NCBI GenBank assembly: GCA_001600455.1
Contig: BCKC01000005.1
Span: forward strand, 1,674,001 to 1,738,000
Origin: Endocalyx cinctus
Taxonomy: Eukaryota > Ascomycota > Sordariomycetes > Amphisphaeriales > Apiosporaceae
Length of the DNA: 64,000 bases
Direction of reading: 5' to 3'
Below, in pieces: positions 1 through 11,025 of this stretch (its first letter is position 1; every line of letters starts with the position of its first letter). The notes under the pieces were generated by a model, which had not been told where the DNA came from, ran no database searches, and saw only the letters and a program-made list of their open reading frames with translations. Both the position numbers and the translations under genes were made by a program.

Positions 1-1
1 T

Positions 2-793
2 CAAGCAGGTTTCCTATCGAAGTCTCGACCTTCGACTGGTGCTGGCTCACCGGTAGCTCCGTCTATGTCATTGAACCTATCGTCATCCGATACTGAAGAA
101 CGAGCAAGTCCGTTGCGGAACTTGGATGTATCGCGCACTGCTAACGTCATTGCGCCAGCCAAACGATATTCCCTCAGCCCGCGCCCTTCGCCCACGTCCT
201 TCCTGCCCAAGTTTTCGGGATCTCCGTCGCAGCCCGGAGGACAGTCGTCGGACGAGAACCAGCCTCCCACTTCCGATTCCGAAACGTCGATGCTGATCGA
301 CGCGTCCAAGCTACGGTCCGCGATGCACGCGAACAAGAAGCCCAAGCGGCTCTCGTCCTTCGGCGGCATGAGCGGCATCGCCAGCTCCAACGCTAGGCGC
401 GTGTCGTCGATCGGTTCGGTGAGCGGTCTCCACAAGTCTAATAATTATAGCACATCTTCCTCTGCTTCTTCTTCATCGTCCGCCGGCACCATGGGCTCCC
501 TCGCGTCAAGCACTAACGGAATATCCAGGCTCCGTCGCAGCAGCGCAGAGAGGCGTCGGAGCCCCCCAATAAGCTGCTCGCCCCCGGAGGTGTTCGCAAA
601 GGACTCGTCCAAAGCCTTCACCCCCGGCCAGGCGAGACGAATGAACCTCGGCGGCTCCGTGAGGGGGACGGCCGCACCGGGTAGCCCTAACGCCAGCGGC
701 GGCGACTCTCGAGCTGGTCGACGCATCACTATTGGCGGCGCGGCGACTAGCGGCGGGGTCGGCCGGAAAGATAGACCTACGGTCTGGCGGTGA
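2..793 (+). CDS. 3' terminal exon of a Ser/Arg-rich basic protein (5' end outside window)
   Basis: The frame is open from base 2 to the TGA at 791-793 and codes for 263 residues, so the gene begins left of the window. The product is low complexity: rich in Ser, Pro, Gly and Arg, with repeated RRSS and RVSS type sites that could be kinase targets, and a basic end finishing in PTVWR. A compact motif, MLIDASKLRSAMHANKK, falls in the middle. No catalytic domain is visible. Such a tail fits the disordered C-terminus of a larger regulatory or cytoskeletal protein; a kinesin tail was considered but I cannot support it. High GC and biased codons argue that it is coding. The AT-rich flank after 793 marks the 3' UTR. 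Function unknown from this fragment. Confidence 0.7.
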   Translation, partial: QAGFLSKSRPSTGAGSPVAPSMSLNLSSSDTEERASPLRNLDVSRTANVIAPAKRYSLSPRPSPTSFLPKFSGSPSQPGGQSSDENQPPTSDSETSMLIDASKLRSAMHANKKPKRLSSFGGMSGIASSNARRVSSIGSVSGLHKSNNYSTSSSASSSSSAGTMGSLASSTNGISRLRRSSAERRRSPPISCSPPEVFAKDSSKAFTPGQARRMNLGGSVRGTAAPGSPNASGGDSRAGRRITIGGAATSGGVGRKDRPTVWR

Positions 794-2007
794 GAGTAGG
801 ACGGGGAGGGAGAAGGTTACGATAGCAGAAAGGGCGGCGTATAATATATACTTAACACCATGTTAGAAAGGGTGTTTGAATTGGCATGTCAGGAGTTCGA
901 GAGAGAGACAGTATTCGAATTTGTACATTTGAACGATCAGCTTCTTCTTATCCCCGACGGTTTAGTAGTCGGGACCGGCGTTACGCGGTGTATAGTTGGA
1001 TCAAGGAACCGGGGAGAGGGGAGTTCTTTGAATGTGTATAATTTTTGTGTTTTATCAGCCTTCCCAAAGTTTGAACGTATGATTGCTATGGTATTCTCGA
1101 GTAATGATAAATGAATGAGCATTCACTACATTAAGCCAAATCTGATTTTTCTGTTTTTCATTAAACTCCCCGGTTCATAATTCGATCTCATATATCTTAC
1201 GTCTTATGATAAATATTACGATTGCATATACACGTCCCTCCGGTGATGACATGTAAGATTTCGCGCATGGACAAGAGAGACAAGCTTTTCCGGCTCGATG
1301 GCGTGTTATGAGGTAAATGAGAACCAGAATCACCCGTTTGGTCAGATTAAATGTCGCGGCGTCTTTCGTGATTTCCGCCGACTAAAAATAGGAGATTGCT
1401 ATTTTTGTGACGTGGGCTGTTTTTAACCAACTCTTGAAACAAAGAATCAATTCATATAAACCTACCGGTCTCTCTCGGCCTTTTTTTGTCATACGTAGAA
1501 ACATGCCCATGAAAGGAGAGCCCATTTCTTTCATCTCCACATTGCTCTGTTGTACATAATGCGTTGTGTTATATATTAAACATTATTATTTCCTATGTTT
1601 TTCTTGGTTTTATCTTCGCCAATGTTATAACAGCAATAGAAAAGACTGAGGTTTTACAACATCCTGCCGGATTATATTTAGCTTCTTTTTTGTTTGGAGG
1701 CCGCCTGCGAAACCAAAAGTTGGTCGGTGAAACAGCTTGCTTCTTGGGATAAATCAGGACTAGATATACATAGATACAAACGCGCATAGATCATAAACGT
1801 CATAGTTAGACATCTCGTGTTCTTTAGATTTCTTCCTCTTTTCGAATCGGTCCTCTAAGATAATCTTTCAAACACGATCTCACTTTATCGAAACATCTTT
1901 CTTACCTTCATCCATCACTTTTCTGTTTCTCAGTCTTTCTCTTTCACACAAAAACACTTATATACACATATACACATACACATACATACATACAACAAAA
2001 AAAAAAG
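794..2007. other. Intergenic spacer, AT-rich
   Basis: No gene is seen. The left part is the probable 3' UTR of the upstream gene. The right end (about 1900-2007) is CT-rich followed by a CATA-rich stretch and a run of A directly before the ATG at 2008, as expected for a fungal core promoter and leader. The open frame at 860-1114 has AT-rich codons and no family signal. Confidence 0.6.
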
Positions 2008-2820
2008 ATGAGTCTCCTCGCAACGACGATGACGACGAATAGTCCCACCACGATAAAAACAACACCAACAACAACCAAAATCAACGACCCCTCGGAATGG
2101 TACTTCGACTGCGGCCACCCGGGTAAAAACGAAACCTGCATCTTACCGTTACTCATATCCCAATCGGCCTTATCCCGTCCCCGATCCAGCAGCACATACT
2201 TTTCCTCCTCTTTCTCCTCGTGCTCGTCCTCCTTCCGCTGCACGTCCTGCCAGCTGAGCACCGAACTCGGCGTCTTCGAGGCCATCATCGCCGTGAACGG
2301 CCATCGCGGCGGAGAGGAGCTCCTGACGCAAGAGAACGTGGGCGGGCTCTTCGTCGCCCTGGCGGAGAGGTTGATGGCCGCGGCGAGGACGAGAGGAAGG
2401 AAAGTCGTCGCGGATGGCTACGGCGATAGCTGGGACCTGGAGATGATCTGGAGACTTTGGTTCGCGGCGATTATTAGGCGGAGGAGACGCAGATGTTTCG
2501 GCGCGGCGGGGACCGGGTTGAGACTCGCGCCGTTGGTGGATAAGTTGAGGTCGAGGATGGATGAGAAGAAGAAGATGATGAAGGGGGAGGATCGGTGCCA
2601 GAGGGAGATGTGGAGGTTGGTGGCTGTGGGGGTGGTGAAGACGTTGGATAATACACACGTGTTACTACCCGTAGGAGGGGAGTGCGAAAAGTGTAAGAAG
2701 CTTAGGATAAGAGCTGAGAGTTTAGATTCCTTGGAAGGGCTGAGGATGTTTCTGGAGATGGTCGATGGCTTGTGGGGGGATGGTATACATAAGGACGGAG
2801 GTGTTTGGGAAGAGGATTAG
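2008..2820 (+). CDS. Hypothetical protein with Cys/His pairs
   Basis: Single-exon frame of 270 residues starting at an ATG behind an A-rich leader. Residues 1-25 are a Thr/Asn-rich lead. Then come C35-G-H37 and C44, C78-x2-C81 and, near the end, C226-x2-C229, spaced as in small fungal proteins that open with a CGH motif and carry CxxC pairs; zinc binding is plausible but inferred. A basic run of arginines lies around residue 155-162 and a Lys/Met-rich segment follows. No signal peptide or membrane segment is visible. GC-rich codons support it being coding. The family is not recognised, and an additional small intron cannot be excluded. Confidence 0.6.
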   Translation: MSLLATTMTTNSPTTIKTTPTTTKINDPSEWYFDCGHPGKNETCILPLLISQSALSRPRSSSTYFSSSFSSCSSSFRCTSCQLSTELGVFEAIIAVNGHRGGEELLTQENVGGLFVALAERLMAAARTRGRKVVADGYGDSWDLEMIWRLWFAAIIRRRRRRCFGAAGTGLRLAPLVDKLRSRMDEKKKMMKGEDRCQREMWRLVAVGVVKTLDNTHVLLPVGGECEKCKKLRIRAESLDSLEGLRMFLEMVDGLWGDGIHKDGGVWEED

Positions 2821-3138
2821 AAATTGACCTTTCTTCTGCTCTTTTTTTTTTTTTTTTTTTTGAACCAGCTGGGCTTTGACGGTCGCTGGCAGCATGTATA
2901 ATTAAAATTTGCATCCTCACTCACTCCCCTAGAGGGAGAAAGGCGTTATTGGTAGGATGGGATACAGATCTACATACCCAATTTTGTATCATCATTATGT
3001 AAAATAGCGGAATAAACAGATACATTGTATTAATTCACGGCTATTTCATTTCAAAAAATGTTCCAAGAATCTCTCTCTCCCTCTCTCATTCGACAACCAG
3101 GAGTTTAAGAATCAAGGAAGAAAAGCGATACGATAACT
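2821..3138. other. Convergent intergenic spacer
   Basis: Spacer between the 3' ends of two converging genes. It holds an 18-base T run near 2844-2861 and AT-rich sequence compatible with polyadenylation signals on both strands. Nothing else is seen. Confidence 0.6.
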
Positions 3139-4218
3139 CTACCACTGAGGTCCGGCAGACGTAAAAGCCGCAATCCTCTCACGAATCCTCGCGATGCCAT
3201 CGTGTCCATCCCTGCAAGCGGCCTCGTAAGAGAGGCGATAAGTATGGATATCCTCCGAGACGAGCGGCCTCTTATCGTCCCAGCCCGTCAGCTTCCTGAT
3301 CTTGTCGCTGCCTACCCACTGGGAGAATCCGAACACGAAGCCCAGCGCGGTCGCGTCCGATTCGTCCGAGCCTTCGCCGGGGACGACCTTGACGCCGTAT
3401 TCGGGACCGAACGCCGCGAGCAGGTCCCTCACCGTCTCGTACCGATACCCCGAAACGTTGAAGCATTGGCCCGCCACTTCGGAGCGCGTCGGATGCTCCG
3501 CTAGCGAGAGATAGGCCGAAGCGCAGTCGTCGACGTGGCAGCCGTGAATGATGACGTCGAAGTATTCGGCCGGAACTTTCACCTCGACGTCGTTGCCGCC
3601 GCCGGTACCGGCCGCGGCCGCGGCGGCGAAGTAATCGAACACGGCGCCGTAGTAGCTCCCGTCGTACCCGTAGACCGGCGTAGGCCTGAGTATCGCCGCG
3701 TCGAACAGATCCCCGTACCCCAAAACCTCGAGCGCGCTCTCGCACCTCTCCCTGACGAATTCGGGGCTCCTCACGGGCGAGTCCTCCGTGTGGGGCGCGA
3801 GCCCTTCGTCGCCGTGCTTAGCCGTCGTGCCGTAGTCCTTGCAGCCGGAGGACAAAAGAACCAAGGTCTTGACGCCGCGAGCGTGGGCGTGTCGGGCCAC
3901 TTCTTTCAGTAAGACGACGATCTGCTCGTAGTGCCCCTTGGCGGGCGCGGCTTCGGTGCAGGAGACGACGACGTCGAAAGGCCGGGTTTGCGGGTCCGAG
4001 AGGAGGTCGTCCAGGTACGAGACGTCGGAGGAGATCGATCCGACGATCGGGATCACCTCGAGCGCTTCGAGGGCGCGCGCCGACTCGGCGCGTCGCACGA
4101 GCCCGTATACGCGCCACCCGGCGGAGAGGAAGGCGCGGCAGACGGCGGCGCCGATGTACCCGTTTGCTCCGGTGACGAGGACGGTCCGGTTTGGTGGTCG
4201 GGCGGGTTGATTGGTCAT
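3139..4218 (-). CDS. NAD(P)-binding SDR-type protein, atypical active site
   Basis: Single-exon frame of 359 residues from an ATG. The N-terminus carries an extended short-chain dehydrogenase/reductase nucleotide motif TGANGYIG at residues 16-23 (TGxxGxxG), followed by a clear Rossmann alternation. The middle has LVLLSSG, the usual site of the catalytic Ser, and LRPTPVYG after it, as in NAD-dependent epimerase/dehydratases and NmrA-like proteins. The YxxxK pair is not evident: the nearest is YGTTAK, with one residue too many. It may bind a cofactor without classical reductase chemistry, or act as an isomerase or regulator. No signal peptide. Substrate unknown; neighbours give no pathway clue. 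Confidence 0.85.
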   Translation of the reverse strand: MTNQPARPPNRTVLVTGANGYIGAAVCRAFLSAGWRVYGLVRRAESARALEALEVIPIVGSISSDVSYLDDLLSDPQTRPFDVVVSCTEAAPAKGHYEQIVVLLKEVARHAHARGVKTLVLLSSGCKDYGTTAKHGDEGLAPHTEDSPVRSPEFVRERCESALEVLGYGDLFDAAILRPTPVYGYDGSYYGAVFDYFAAAAAAGTGGGNDVEVKVPAEYFDVIIHGCHVDDCASAYLSLAEHPTRSEVAGQCFNVSGYRYETVRDLLAAFGPEYGVKVVPGEGSDESDATALGFVFGFSQWVGSDKIRKLTGWDDKRPLVSEDIHTYRLSYEAACRDGHDGIARIRERIAAFTSAGPQW

Positions 4219-4813
4219 CTTAGTATATTTGTATATATATATATATAAATTCAGAATTATTCAAGATACTTGTAGTTATACTATATATAGTATTCTTATG
4301 TTCTTTGATACGATTCTTTAATTCATTCTCTCACGACATGAACTTTCTGGCATATCTCTTCCTTTTTATCCTACCTCGTCGCGAGAAATATACGACGAAT
4401 AGCATCGTACGCTCGGCCAAACAATCGATCCGATTGAGTTACAGCATCGGAGACGCAACTTTTCCTTATTCATAGTAGATTGCGATCCTCGCCTTGTAGA
4501 TTTAGATTTCACATGATAAAAAACAGAATCCAGTTATTCAATAAAGCGTTATGAAAAGTTTAAATGGGTTCGTTTCGTAAGGTAAATTTGTAATCGGCAA
4601 TCCTGACGGACTCTCTTTGTGCCGACTTGCTTGATAAGGCAGTTGACGGTCTTGATGGAGAAATGGCTCGTGCTTTTTGACTGTATTGGAAGTGGGTGCA
4701 GTGCAGTTGGTTTGTCTTGTAGTCAATTAAATCTGGTTGTAGAGACTGTTCAATCCTTGGCTATTTTGAAAGAAGAAGAAGAAGAAGAAAGATAGCAGCA
4801 TTATGTCCTAGGC

Positions 4814-4847
<34 letters not shown>

Positions 4848-5353
4848 TTCGTTCTAGTTTTCATATACGAAATATCCATTAGAATGCTACGTATATATTC
4901 CCTAACCTAGGGATTTGCCTTTTTCGACCTCCTTGTCTTAGAATGTGGGACTCCCCCCTCCCACTTCGTCACTTCTCAACCAACAAACCGGTTATCCAAG
5001 CACAGACAATTGCGCTACTAAATGCTTTGCTTCGCAACTTATAGCTAAGCGGCATTTCGTCATGTTGAATTACCACACTCAGCATCTAATTGTATCTACA
5101 CTTTCATTTGTGTCTTGGGATTTCATGATATTTGGAACTGGAATGTAAGACTTGATGCTGATATAATCTTTTGATTTCGGTATTTCTTCGGCGTTTACTC
5201 TTCGTGGGATGCGACTAGGTTCCTCGCGACGTCACTCATCATAGCATCTTACAATCTCATGTTAATCTTCAGGTTTTAACAGCAGTTTTTTTTTGTTTTC
5301 ATTATATCCCTTTTCATACTACCGGATACATTATTTCCTTTCATCAATTCATC
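4219..5353. other. Divergent intergenic spacer
   Basis: AT-rich spacer upstream of both flanking genes, so it should hold two promoters. A TATATATATA stretch lies just upstream of the minus-strand SDR start (about 4230-4250). A GAA-rich run precedes a tetranucleotide microsatellite at 4812-4846. No coding region is supported. Confidence 0.6.
4812..4846. repeat. (GACA)n microsatellite
   Basis: About 8.5 uninterrupted copies of the tetranucleotide GACA, preceded by a short (GAA)n run near 4770-4790. A simple repeat, likely length-polymorphic between strains. Confidence 0.95.
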
Positions 5354-6631
5354 ATGTCAATCCAATGGCTCCAGGATAAATTCGCCCTCCTGCTCTCCAC
5401 CTCGCTAGAGACGATAGCGAACGGATCGTCCCGGGATCAATCCTTTACCAAGTTTCCGGACCTGCCACCGGAGATTCGGCTTATGGTATGGAACGAGTAC
5501 TTCGACGTGCCCCGGATCCACGTGCTCCATCCGGGCCCGGATTACCCGCGGTGGGGTAGCGATTTGATGTCCCCCTCTCCCGGTTATACGGACTTGGAGA
5601 TGTGCACCAATCGTCCCATGCGCGCGGACCGAAGCTTCGCCGCCGTCCTCGTTAGCCGCGAGGCCCTCGAGACATTTCGGAAGAAATTCGATCTCGTTCA
5701 TACCGCTTTTTTGGACTTCGAGGAGCGGACATTTCAGGTTAGTATTATATTACATATAAATTTCTTATTTCATCTATCGAAGATTTATCTCTGCGCGTAT
5801 TAGCAAGGACAGAGATTGTGAAAAAAAAGGGGGTCTATCTATATTCCCGACAATATATATTTCAACCAAATTCGAAAATTTTAACACCAACCAAAAAATA
5901 AAATTTCATCACAGTATCTCTTCTACGAGCACTTCGCCGGCACGTTCGGGCGCTCGCGCATCTACCAGATCCCGGCGTCGACGCTCCGCTCCACGCCGGG
6001 CTTCCTCGAGTTCATCCAGAACCCGGGCGGGTTACCGCCGCACCTGATCCCGCCGCCGATGCACGTGAACTGGTCCTCGGGCTCGGAAGGGGGCGACGTC
6101 CTGTACGTAACGGACGCGACGAGCCCGCGGCTGTTCTCGCGCCTCTGCGGCGCCCACTTCGCCTCGCGGATCCGCCGCGTCGCCCTCCTCGTCGACGACC
6201 GCTACCTCGACGGCGTCTTCCGGTGCTGGGAGCCCCGCCACCTCTCGCGCCTGTTCGAGAAGGAGCAACGGCACCGCGAGCACCAGCAGCAGTCCGGGGA
6301 GGGAAGCGATAAATCCTTATCCTCCGTCGTCGGCTTCGAGCAGATCATCCTCGCTATCCGCCTGCCGGACGCGAACCGCCTGAGGAAGGAGATCGTCGAT
6401 CGGGATGATCTCGGCTTCATCCCGTATCATTCCGTCGTGCGCGATTACTCGGGCCCGTGGGATATCACGCGTGCTTCGGCTCAGCTGCGGGACATCACTA
6501 ACGTCCTGCACGAGACGTTTCCAGCTTTGAAGGGGGGTGAGGCTATACGATGGGTTATCGATGTTGATTGCGTTCAATCTAGAGGGAAGAGTTACGTGCG
6601 TCATCGTCGGGTGCAAAAAAAGTTAAAATAG
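5354..6631 (+). CDS. 2EXR-domain protein, two exons
   Basis: Exon 1 is 5354-5737 (128 full codons). The intron runs from GTTAGT at 5738 to the CAG at 5912-5914. Exon 2 is 5915-6631. The product is 366 residues. Residues 33-60 carry the 2EXR signature (FPDLPPEIRLMVW, then RIHVLHPG), an F-box-like short domain abundant in Pezizomycotina and often expanded. The join FEERTFQ to YLFYEHFAG keeps frame and reads as one domain. The rest is a conserved-looking alpha/beta region with no catalytic motif. The last 15 residues are lysine-rich and may be intron read-through, so the true C-terminus may differ. Function unknown; no signal peptide. Confidence 0.8.
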
Positions 6632-6992
6632 ACAAATTTTGGGAGTATTCGGTCCAGGCGCAAAATTATAATGCAGTACAACTCTATAACTGGGGAAACG
6701 TTAAAATGCGTCACGTCATAGTGTTACGGCGACGCTCAACTTTGTTTACAAGCCATCTCTCTCCGTTTCTTCCGTATTGCGAAAACAAACATATCTATAC
6801 CAAGCATCTCGAATGATGAAATTAGGGTTTTATTTCGTTCATGAAATTGATTGTCCAAATAATCTAGCAAGTTATACTCTAACAGGGTATCTCTTTAACA
6901 ATATAAACCTCAATTGTTCCCCATCGAGATGATCCAAGTGAAAGAAGATTAATAGAGTTGCCCCCGGTTTTTCTTTCTTTTTTTCTTCTCCT
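6632..6992. other. Convergent intergenic spacer
   Basis: AT-rich spacer between the 3' ends of the 2EXR gene and the minus-strand zinc-finger-like gene. Pyrimidine-rich on the right. No gene or repeat is seen. Confidence 0.6.
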
Positions 6993-8378
6993 CTATCCCA
7001 CTAAATCTTTATCGTGGAGTAATTGCCACTTAGTATGAGTTGCGTTGATATGCTCCTTCAGTCTTTCGACGTTCTGGTAAGTTTCCGTCTTCCCACTGGA
7101 CTATAAATAATATAAGTAAGTGATAGAGTATCACGATTAGCGTCTCACCACGAACGAGGCCTGGCCAAAGAAAAATTTTTGGTCGCAGTAGATATCCAAA
7201 TACATACTATGCACAGAACACACCCGAATCCTCCCTCGCAATGGGATTTACCCAAGAACCTGGGCGTCAGCCGGAATCCGTCTTTAATCCCGACGTGCGA
7301 CCCGTCGCGGAGCACGCGAACGTCGCTCCCGTTCGTCCAATCGTACCCGCATCTGCATTTCTTCGCTTTTCTGGGTATCGCTTTCTTGAGGTCGACTTGG
7401 TACTTCACCGCTTCCGGGCAGAAGAAGCTGAAGACGCTGTTCTTCGGTCGGTGGCCGTAGCCCGACGTGGTGTTGGTGGCGATGGTGGCGAGCGTGTGCG
7501 TCGAGTGAGCGTCGTCATCTCGCGTCGTCGTCGTCGTCGTCTTCGGGGTCGGGGTCGGGGGCGGGGACGGTAGCGGTTCGGTTCGGAAGAGGTGAGACAG
7601 CAGCTCACGACCGCTTGCGGTTCTTTTCGGGTTCGTCGGCTCGTTTGTCCTGCGACACATCATGTGAGCGTCGTCTTCCGTCGGAATCGCGGTGGTGGCA
7701 TCGTCGGGTGATACCGAAGCTTCCTCCTCCTCTTCTTCTTTTTCTTCGGCCACGCCGTCCGGTGACAGCGGTTGTTGTTGTTGTTGATTCTGATGGGACT
7801 CGGTCGAAGAAGGACCGGAGAGAAGTTCTCGCGGCACTAGACGACCGACGGCGACTCGTTGGTACTGCTTGGATAGTGCGGCGAGGCTAGATATGCGGAC
7901 GAGTTCGGAGACGCGGATCACGTCCGATAGCTCTAACGGACATTGTTCGGTGTTCGCCGCTCGTTGCAGGAGGCCAGTGCGCTCCTGGAGGAGCTCGAGG
8001 TTGCGTAACAAGGTCTCGCGACATACATCTGTTTTTATCAATATATATAATTTTTTCGGCCCATCGATTAGCTAAGAGACGTTAAGAGAAAGAGAAAAAA
8101 AAATAACCATCCCGTCTCGGCGTACCGTCTCCAACTAGGAAATCTTCGCCCAGAAGATCTACTCCACTATCGAAGGCAGCTCTAATCCTTGACCCGGATA
8201 CGTTGAGCGACGTGCTAGCGCCGCAGGATCCGGTTGCAATGGAGAGGTCGGCTTTGGCACGTGTCCGATATTGGTTCTCCCTCCATTGCTTTTGTCGCCA
8301 TGCTGTGTAATACTCCAATCCGGCGGCATACGTGAATACAAGTGCCGTGACTACGTCACCTACGGTTCTAAGGTCCAT
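6993..8378 (-). CDS. Fungal-specific zinc-finger-like protein, three exons
   Basis: Exon 1 is 8126-8378, exon 2 is 7208-8028 and exon 3 is 6993-7100, joined by introns of 97 bp (GTACGC...CAG) and 107 bp (GTATGT...TAG). All three joins keep frame and give 393 residues. The N-terminus holds a helical or membrane-like stretch (VVTALVFTYAAGLEYY). The centre is disordered, with Gln, Glu and Pro runs. The C-terminus has CRCGYDW, GFGCVLC, then EHINATHT in exon 3, a C2H2-like metal-binding arrangement. I have seen this layout in uncharacterised ascomycete proteins: conserved N-terminal helical block, disordered middle, CxCG and CxxC then HxxxxH. Function unknown. Simple ORF calling misses exons 1 and 3. 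Confidence 0.8.
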
Positions 8379-9790
8379 GTGAGAATGACAACCGTCAGGC
8401 CTTTCGAGGGGTCATGTCGTGTCACGAGAGAGAAAAGAAAAAAAAACCAAAACCCAGAATAAACAAAGGAATGTCTGTAACGGGCGAGAAACCCAGCAGA
8501 AGCATATATGGTGGAGAAGACGGGTAGGATTAGGAATAGTTAGGCAAGGTAATAAAAAGAGGACGAAGGCGGAGATTTGAAGGAAAAGCTTTTTCCCACG
8601 CGTAACCTACAAATAGAGGATAGGAGGAAACAAAACGCAGATAGTGTACGAGTGGACGTGTAACAGATAACTGGCTATATTTGTTTCTGGCTGGAATGTG
8701 TAGATTAGGCACGCGGGATGGCTTTCTGTCCTTCTGGCTGGCTGGCTGACTAGGTATTTTAAATGTAAGTCAGATAAGTGGCATACAAGTTGATGGTAAG
8801 ACACTCGTTCGAGCTGAAGCGCAATTCGTTGGTAACATATCTATCCCTGACGGTCTATCGAACTATCAAATGTATACTGTGTGTAAATTTTCTCTCTTGG
8901 CCAACATCTGGGCATCTTGCGTAGCTATCGGTTACGAGGTAACTTGCTGTGGTCGCTGTCAAGAATAAGCGATGTTTAGCGAACCGAACCGGCATACGGA
9001 TACGAAGGAGAGAGAGAGACGATGGGGTAGGATATGCCGTCTTCCAGCCACCGGGCGTCTCATCAATTACCTGAATAGTTAAAGAGAAACAAACAAACAA
9101 ACAAAATATCGACTATCTTCACACCAATAGCTGCGATTATAGCTGATAGGATTTCTCAGATCAAGCGAAATAGACAGCGAGATATTAATCTAAGAGGGAA
9201 GATAACGCAAGGTGTGACAAACGTTACCTGAACCATTGATTTCGTCTCAAAGGAACATACCCTGGTACCCCCACTGCCCCAGACATTGCAGGTAATCATA
9301 TCCACTTTTACACTGGGTATATTATATATAGGTACGTAAGCTGGCAGCTGGAAAGCTACAAGAAGGGAGAAAAAAGAAACTGACAAGTTGAGTTATAGGT
9401 ACTTTGATAATGAATCTTTCAAGCTTATACGTATATTGATTTCTTTGGTACATATGGGATTACCTTTAAGTATAGAAAGTGGTGATACTGTAAATACTAC
9501 GCATTATATAGTTGTATAGCTTGCCATTAAGGTTCCTTTTGATACTGCGTATACTAGTACCTGAGTACTACTGCATGCTAGAGGTACACCATTAGGGAAG
9601 TGGGGGGGTAGGTTAACGCGCTGATCCCTGACCCTTATAACGATGTTAATGTACCTATCAGCTGTCACCTAGGCAGCTAGGTTAAATCTATCCTTACTGT
9701 AATAAGGATACTGTGTTGATCTACTCTTTACCAGGTAATCTAACTGAATCAGCCTCTTCAGAAGTTCACAGTAATCCATTTGTACCTAAC
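8379..9790. other. Divergent intergenic spacer
   Basis: AT-rich spacer of 1.4 kb upstream of two divergent genes. Several 60-80 codon frames on the minus strand show no codon bias or family resemblance. Near the right end are TAGGTA/CCTAGG-type short palindromic words common in ascomycete spacers. No gene is supported. Confidence 0.55.
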
Positions 9791-10888
9791 ATGCCTCGTC
9801 CTTTACGATCTTCTTGCGATCGTTGTCACTCTCAAAAACTAAAATGCCCCAAGCAACCCGATTCTACAATATGTACGAGATGTCTGAAAGCAGGCGCAGA
9901 CTGTGTGTTTAGTCCAGCCGGACCTGCGTTAAGACGTAGTTTAGCCACACCCCTTTATGAGACCTTTGAGTCTGAATCTTTGTTCAACCATGATATCGAT
10001 ATTCAATTCGATTGGCCTTCCTTAGATCCGGACAATTCTACGAGAACCCCGCATACTACCACCAATCTGCAGGATTCTCCGTGGGATCATCATCGGAGTC
10101 ATGATGAAATATCAATGCCGTTGCCCGACCCGAGGTCAACACGTGTTCGTGACTTGACAAACTTGGCCTTTGAGATTGATCAGCTCTTATCGACTCTACC
10201 ATCCGCCGCGGAACTCCGTCATTTTACCCAAGATCCGGAAACCGGTGCCGTCGTAAATGTAAAGCAGAAGGATTTCAATCAGCAGAAAGCCTTCGAGCAG
10301 CTATTTCACCTCTTCCAGCGCCTAGTAGATTTGTACCCTCAAGTTCATTATCACCTATTTACCCAGCCCAATTCCAGTGAAGATCAGTGTCTGGATATGC
10401 ATTGTCTGCACGCCCATGAAATGTCGAAAGAATCGGACCAGATTTCATCAGAAGTAGAAAGTTCAAGGGATAATAAGATTGATTTGTTTTTATTCAACCT
10501 GGCGACAGCTTGTCATTCTAGGATCGAAGATGTAGTTATGGGTTTTATCGCCATAGGCAATGCATGTATCCTTAAGGGTCAATTTCTGCCGGATAACACT
10601 GAGCCGGAAATACATGTACCCGAACTTCGCATCGGAGGCTTCGTTGCGTCCTCTCACTCGTCCTCGACCATGCAGGTTGCGCTATTAAATCATCTCCAAT
10701 CGGAACTCCTGGAATCTATCCAAAACATACGGGAATCTGTTCTAAATAACTTAACGCCACGGGAAGAAATCAGCAAAGCAGCACAAATAATCACTCTTCA
10801 GTGTGATCATTTAGAGGAAAAAACTCGATTGGGAATCGAGCAAGTCAATGAGGTCATGAGCAAGGCAAGACAGTTTTTCAGGAAATGA
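9791..10888 (+). CDS. Zn2Cys6 fungal transcription factor
   Basis: Single-exon frame of 365 residues. The frame is open upstream to a GTG at 9713, but the first ATG, at 9791, lies just before the DNA-binding domain and is chosen as start. Six cysteines C9, C12, C19, C28, C31 and C38 fit the Zn(II)2Cys6 binuclear cluster (spacing 2-6-8-2-6), with the usual basic residues between C12 and C19. The C-terminal half has a helical region with CHSRIEDVV and a VPELRIGGF motif, as in AflR-like regulators of secondary metabolism. No biosynthetic core enzyme lies in this window, so its targets are not apparent. It is nuclear by family. Moderate AT content and codon use differ from the housekeeping genes. 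Confidence 0.88.
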   Translation: MPRPLRSSCDRCHSQKLKCPKQPDSTICTRCLKAGADCVFSPAGPALRRSLATPLYETFESESLFNHDIDIQFDWPSLDPDNSTRTPHTTTNLQDSPWDHHRSHDEISMPLPDPRSTRVRDLTNLAFEIDQLLSTLPSAAELRHFTQDPETGAVVNVKQKDFNQQKAFEQLFHLFQRLVDLYPQVHYHLFTQPNSSEDQCLDMHCLHAHEMSKESDQISSEVESSRDNKIDLFLFNLATACHSRIEDVVMGFIAIGNACILKGQFLPDNTEPEIHVPELRIGGFVASSHSSSTMQVALLNHLQSELLESIQNIRESVLNNLTPREEISKAAQIITLQCDHLEEKTRLGIEQVNEVMSKARQFFRK

Positions 10889-10943
10889 AATAGAGTTGAG
10901 GACGATAGTGTATTGAGTCAAACCATGGGCTTTTCCCCCCCTT

Positions 10944-10944
<1 letters not shown>

Positions 10945-11010
<66 letters not shown>

Positions 11011-11016
11011 GCACAC
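10945..11016. repeat. (CT)n(CA)n compound microsatellite
   Basis: A pure CT tract (about 10945-10966) runs directly into a CA tract with CG interruptions at its end. It lies between the converging 3' ends of the Zn2Cys6 gene and the next minus-strand gene, within about 10 bp of the latter's stop codon. Such tracts can adopt H-DNA or Z-DNA and are length-variable. Confidence 0.95.
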
Positions 11017-11025
11017 TAGGTTTGA

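Noticed and set aside
860..1114. An 84-codon frame after the serine-rich gene
   Set aside because: Lies in the expected 3' UTR and has irregular composition.
9713..9790. Extended N-terminus of the Zn2Cys6 protein
   Set aside because: The extension starts with GTG; the first ATG, at 9791, sits nine residues before the first zinc-cluster Cys, as is common.
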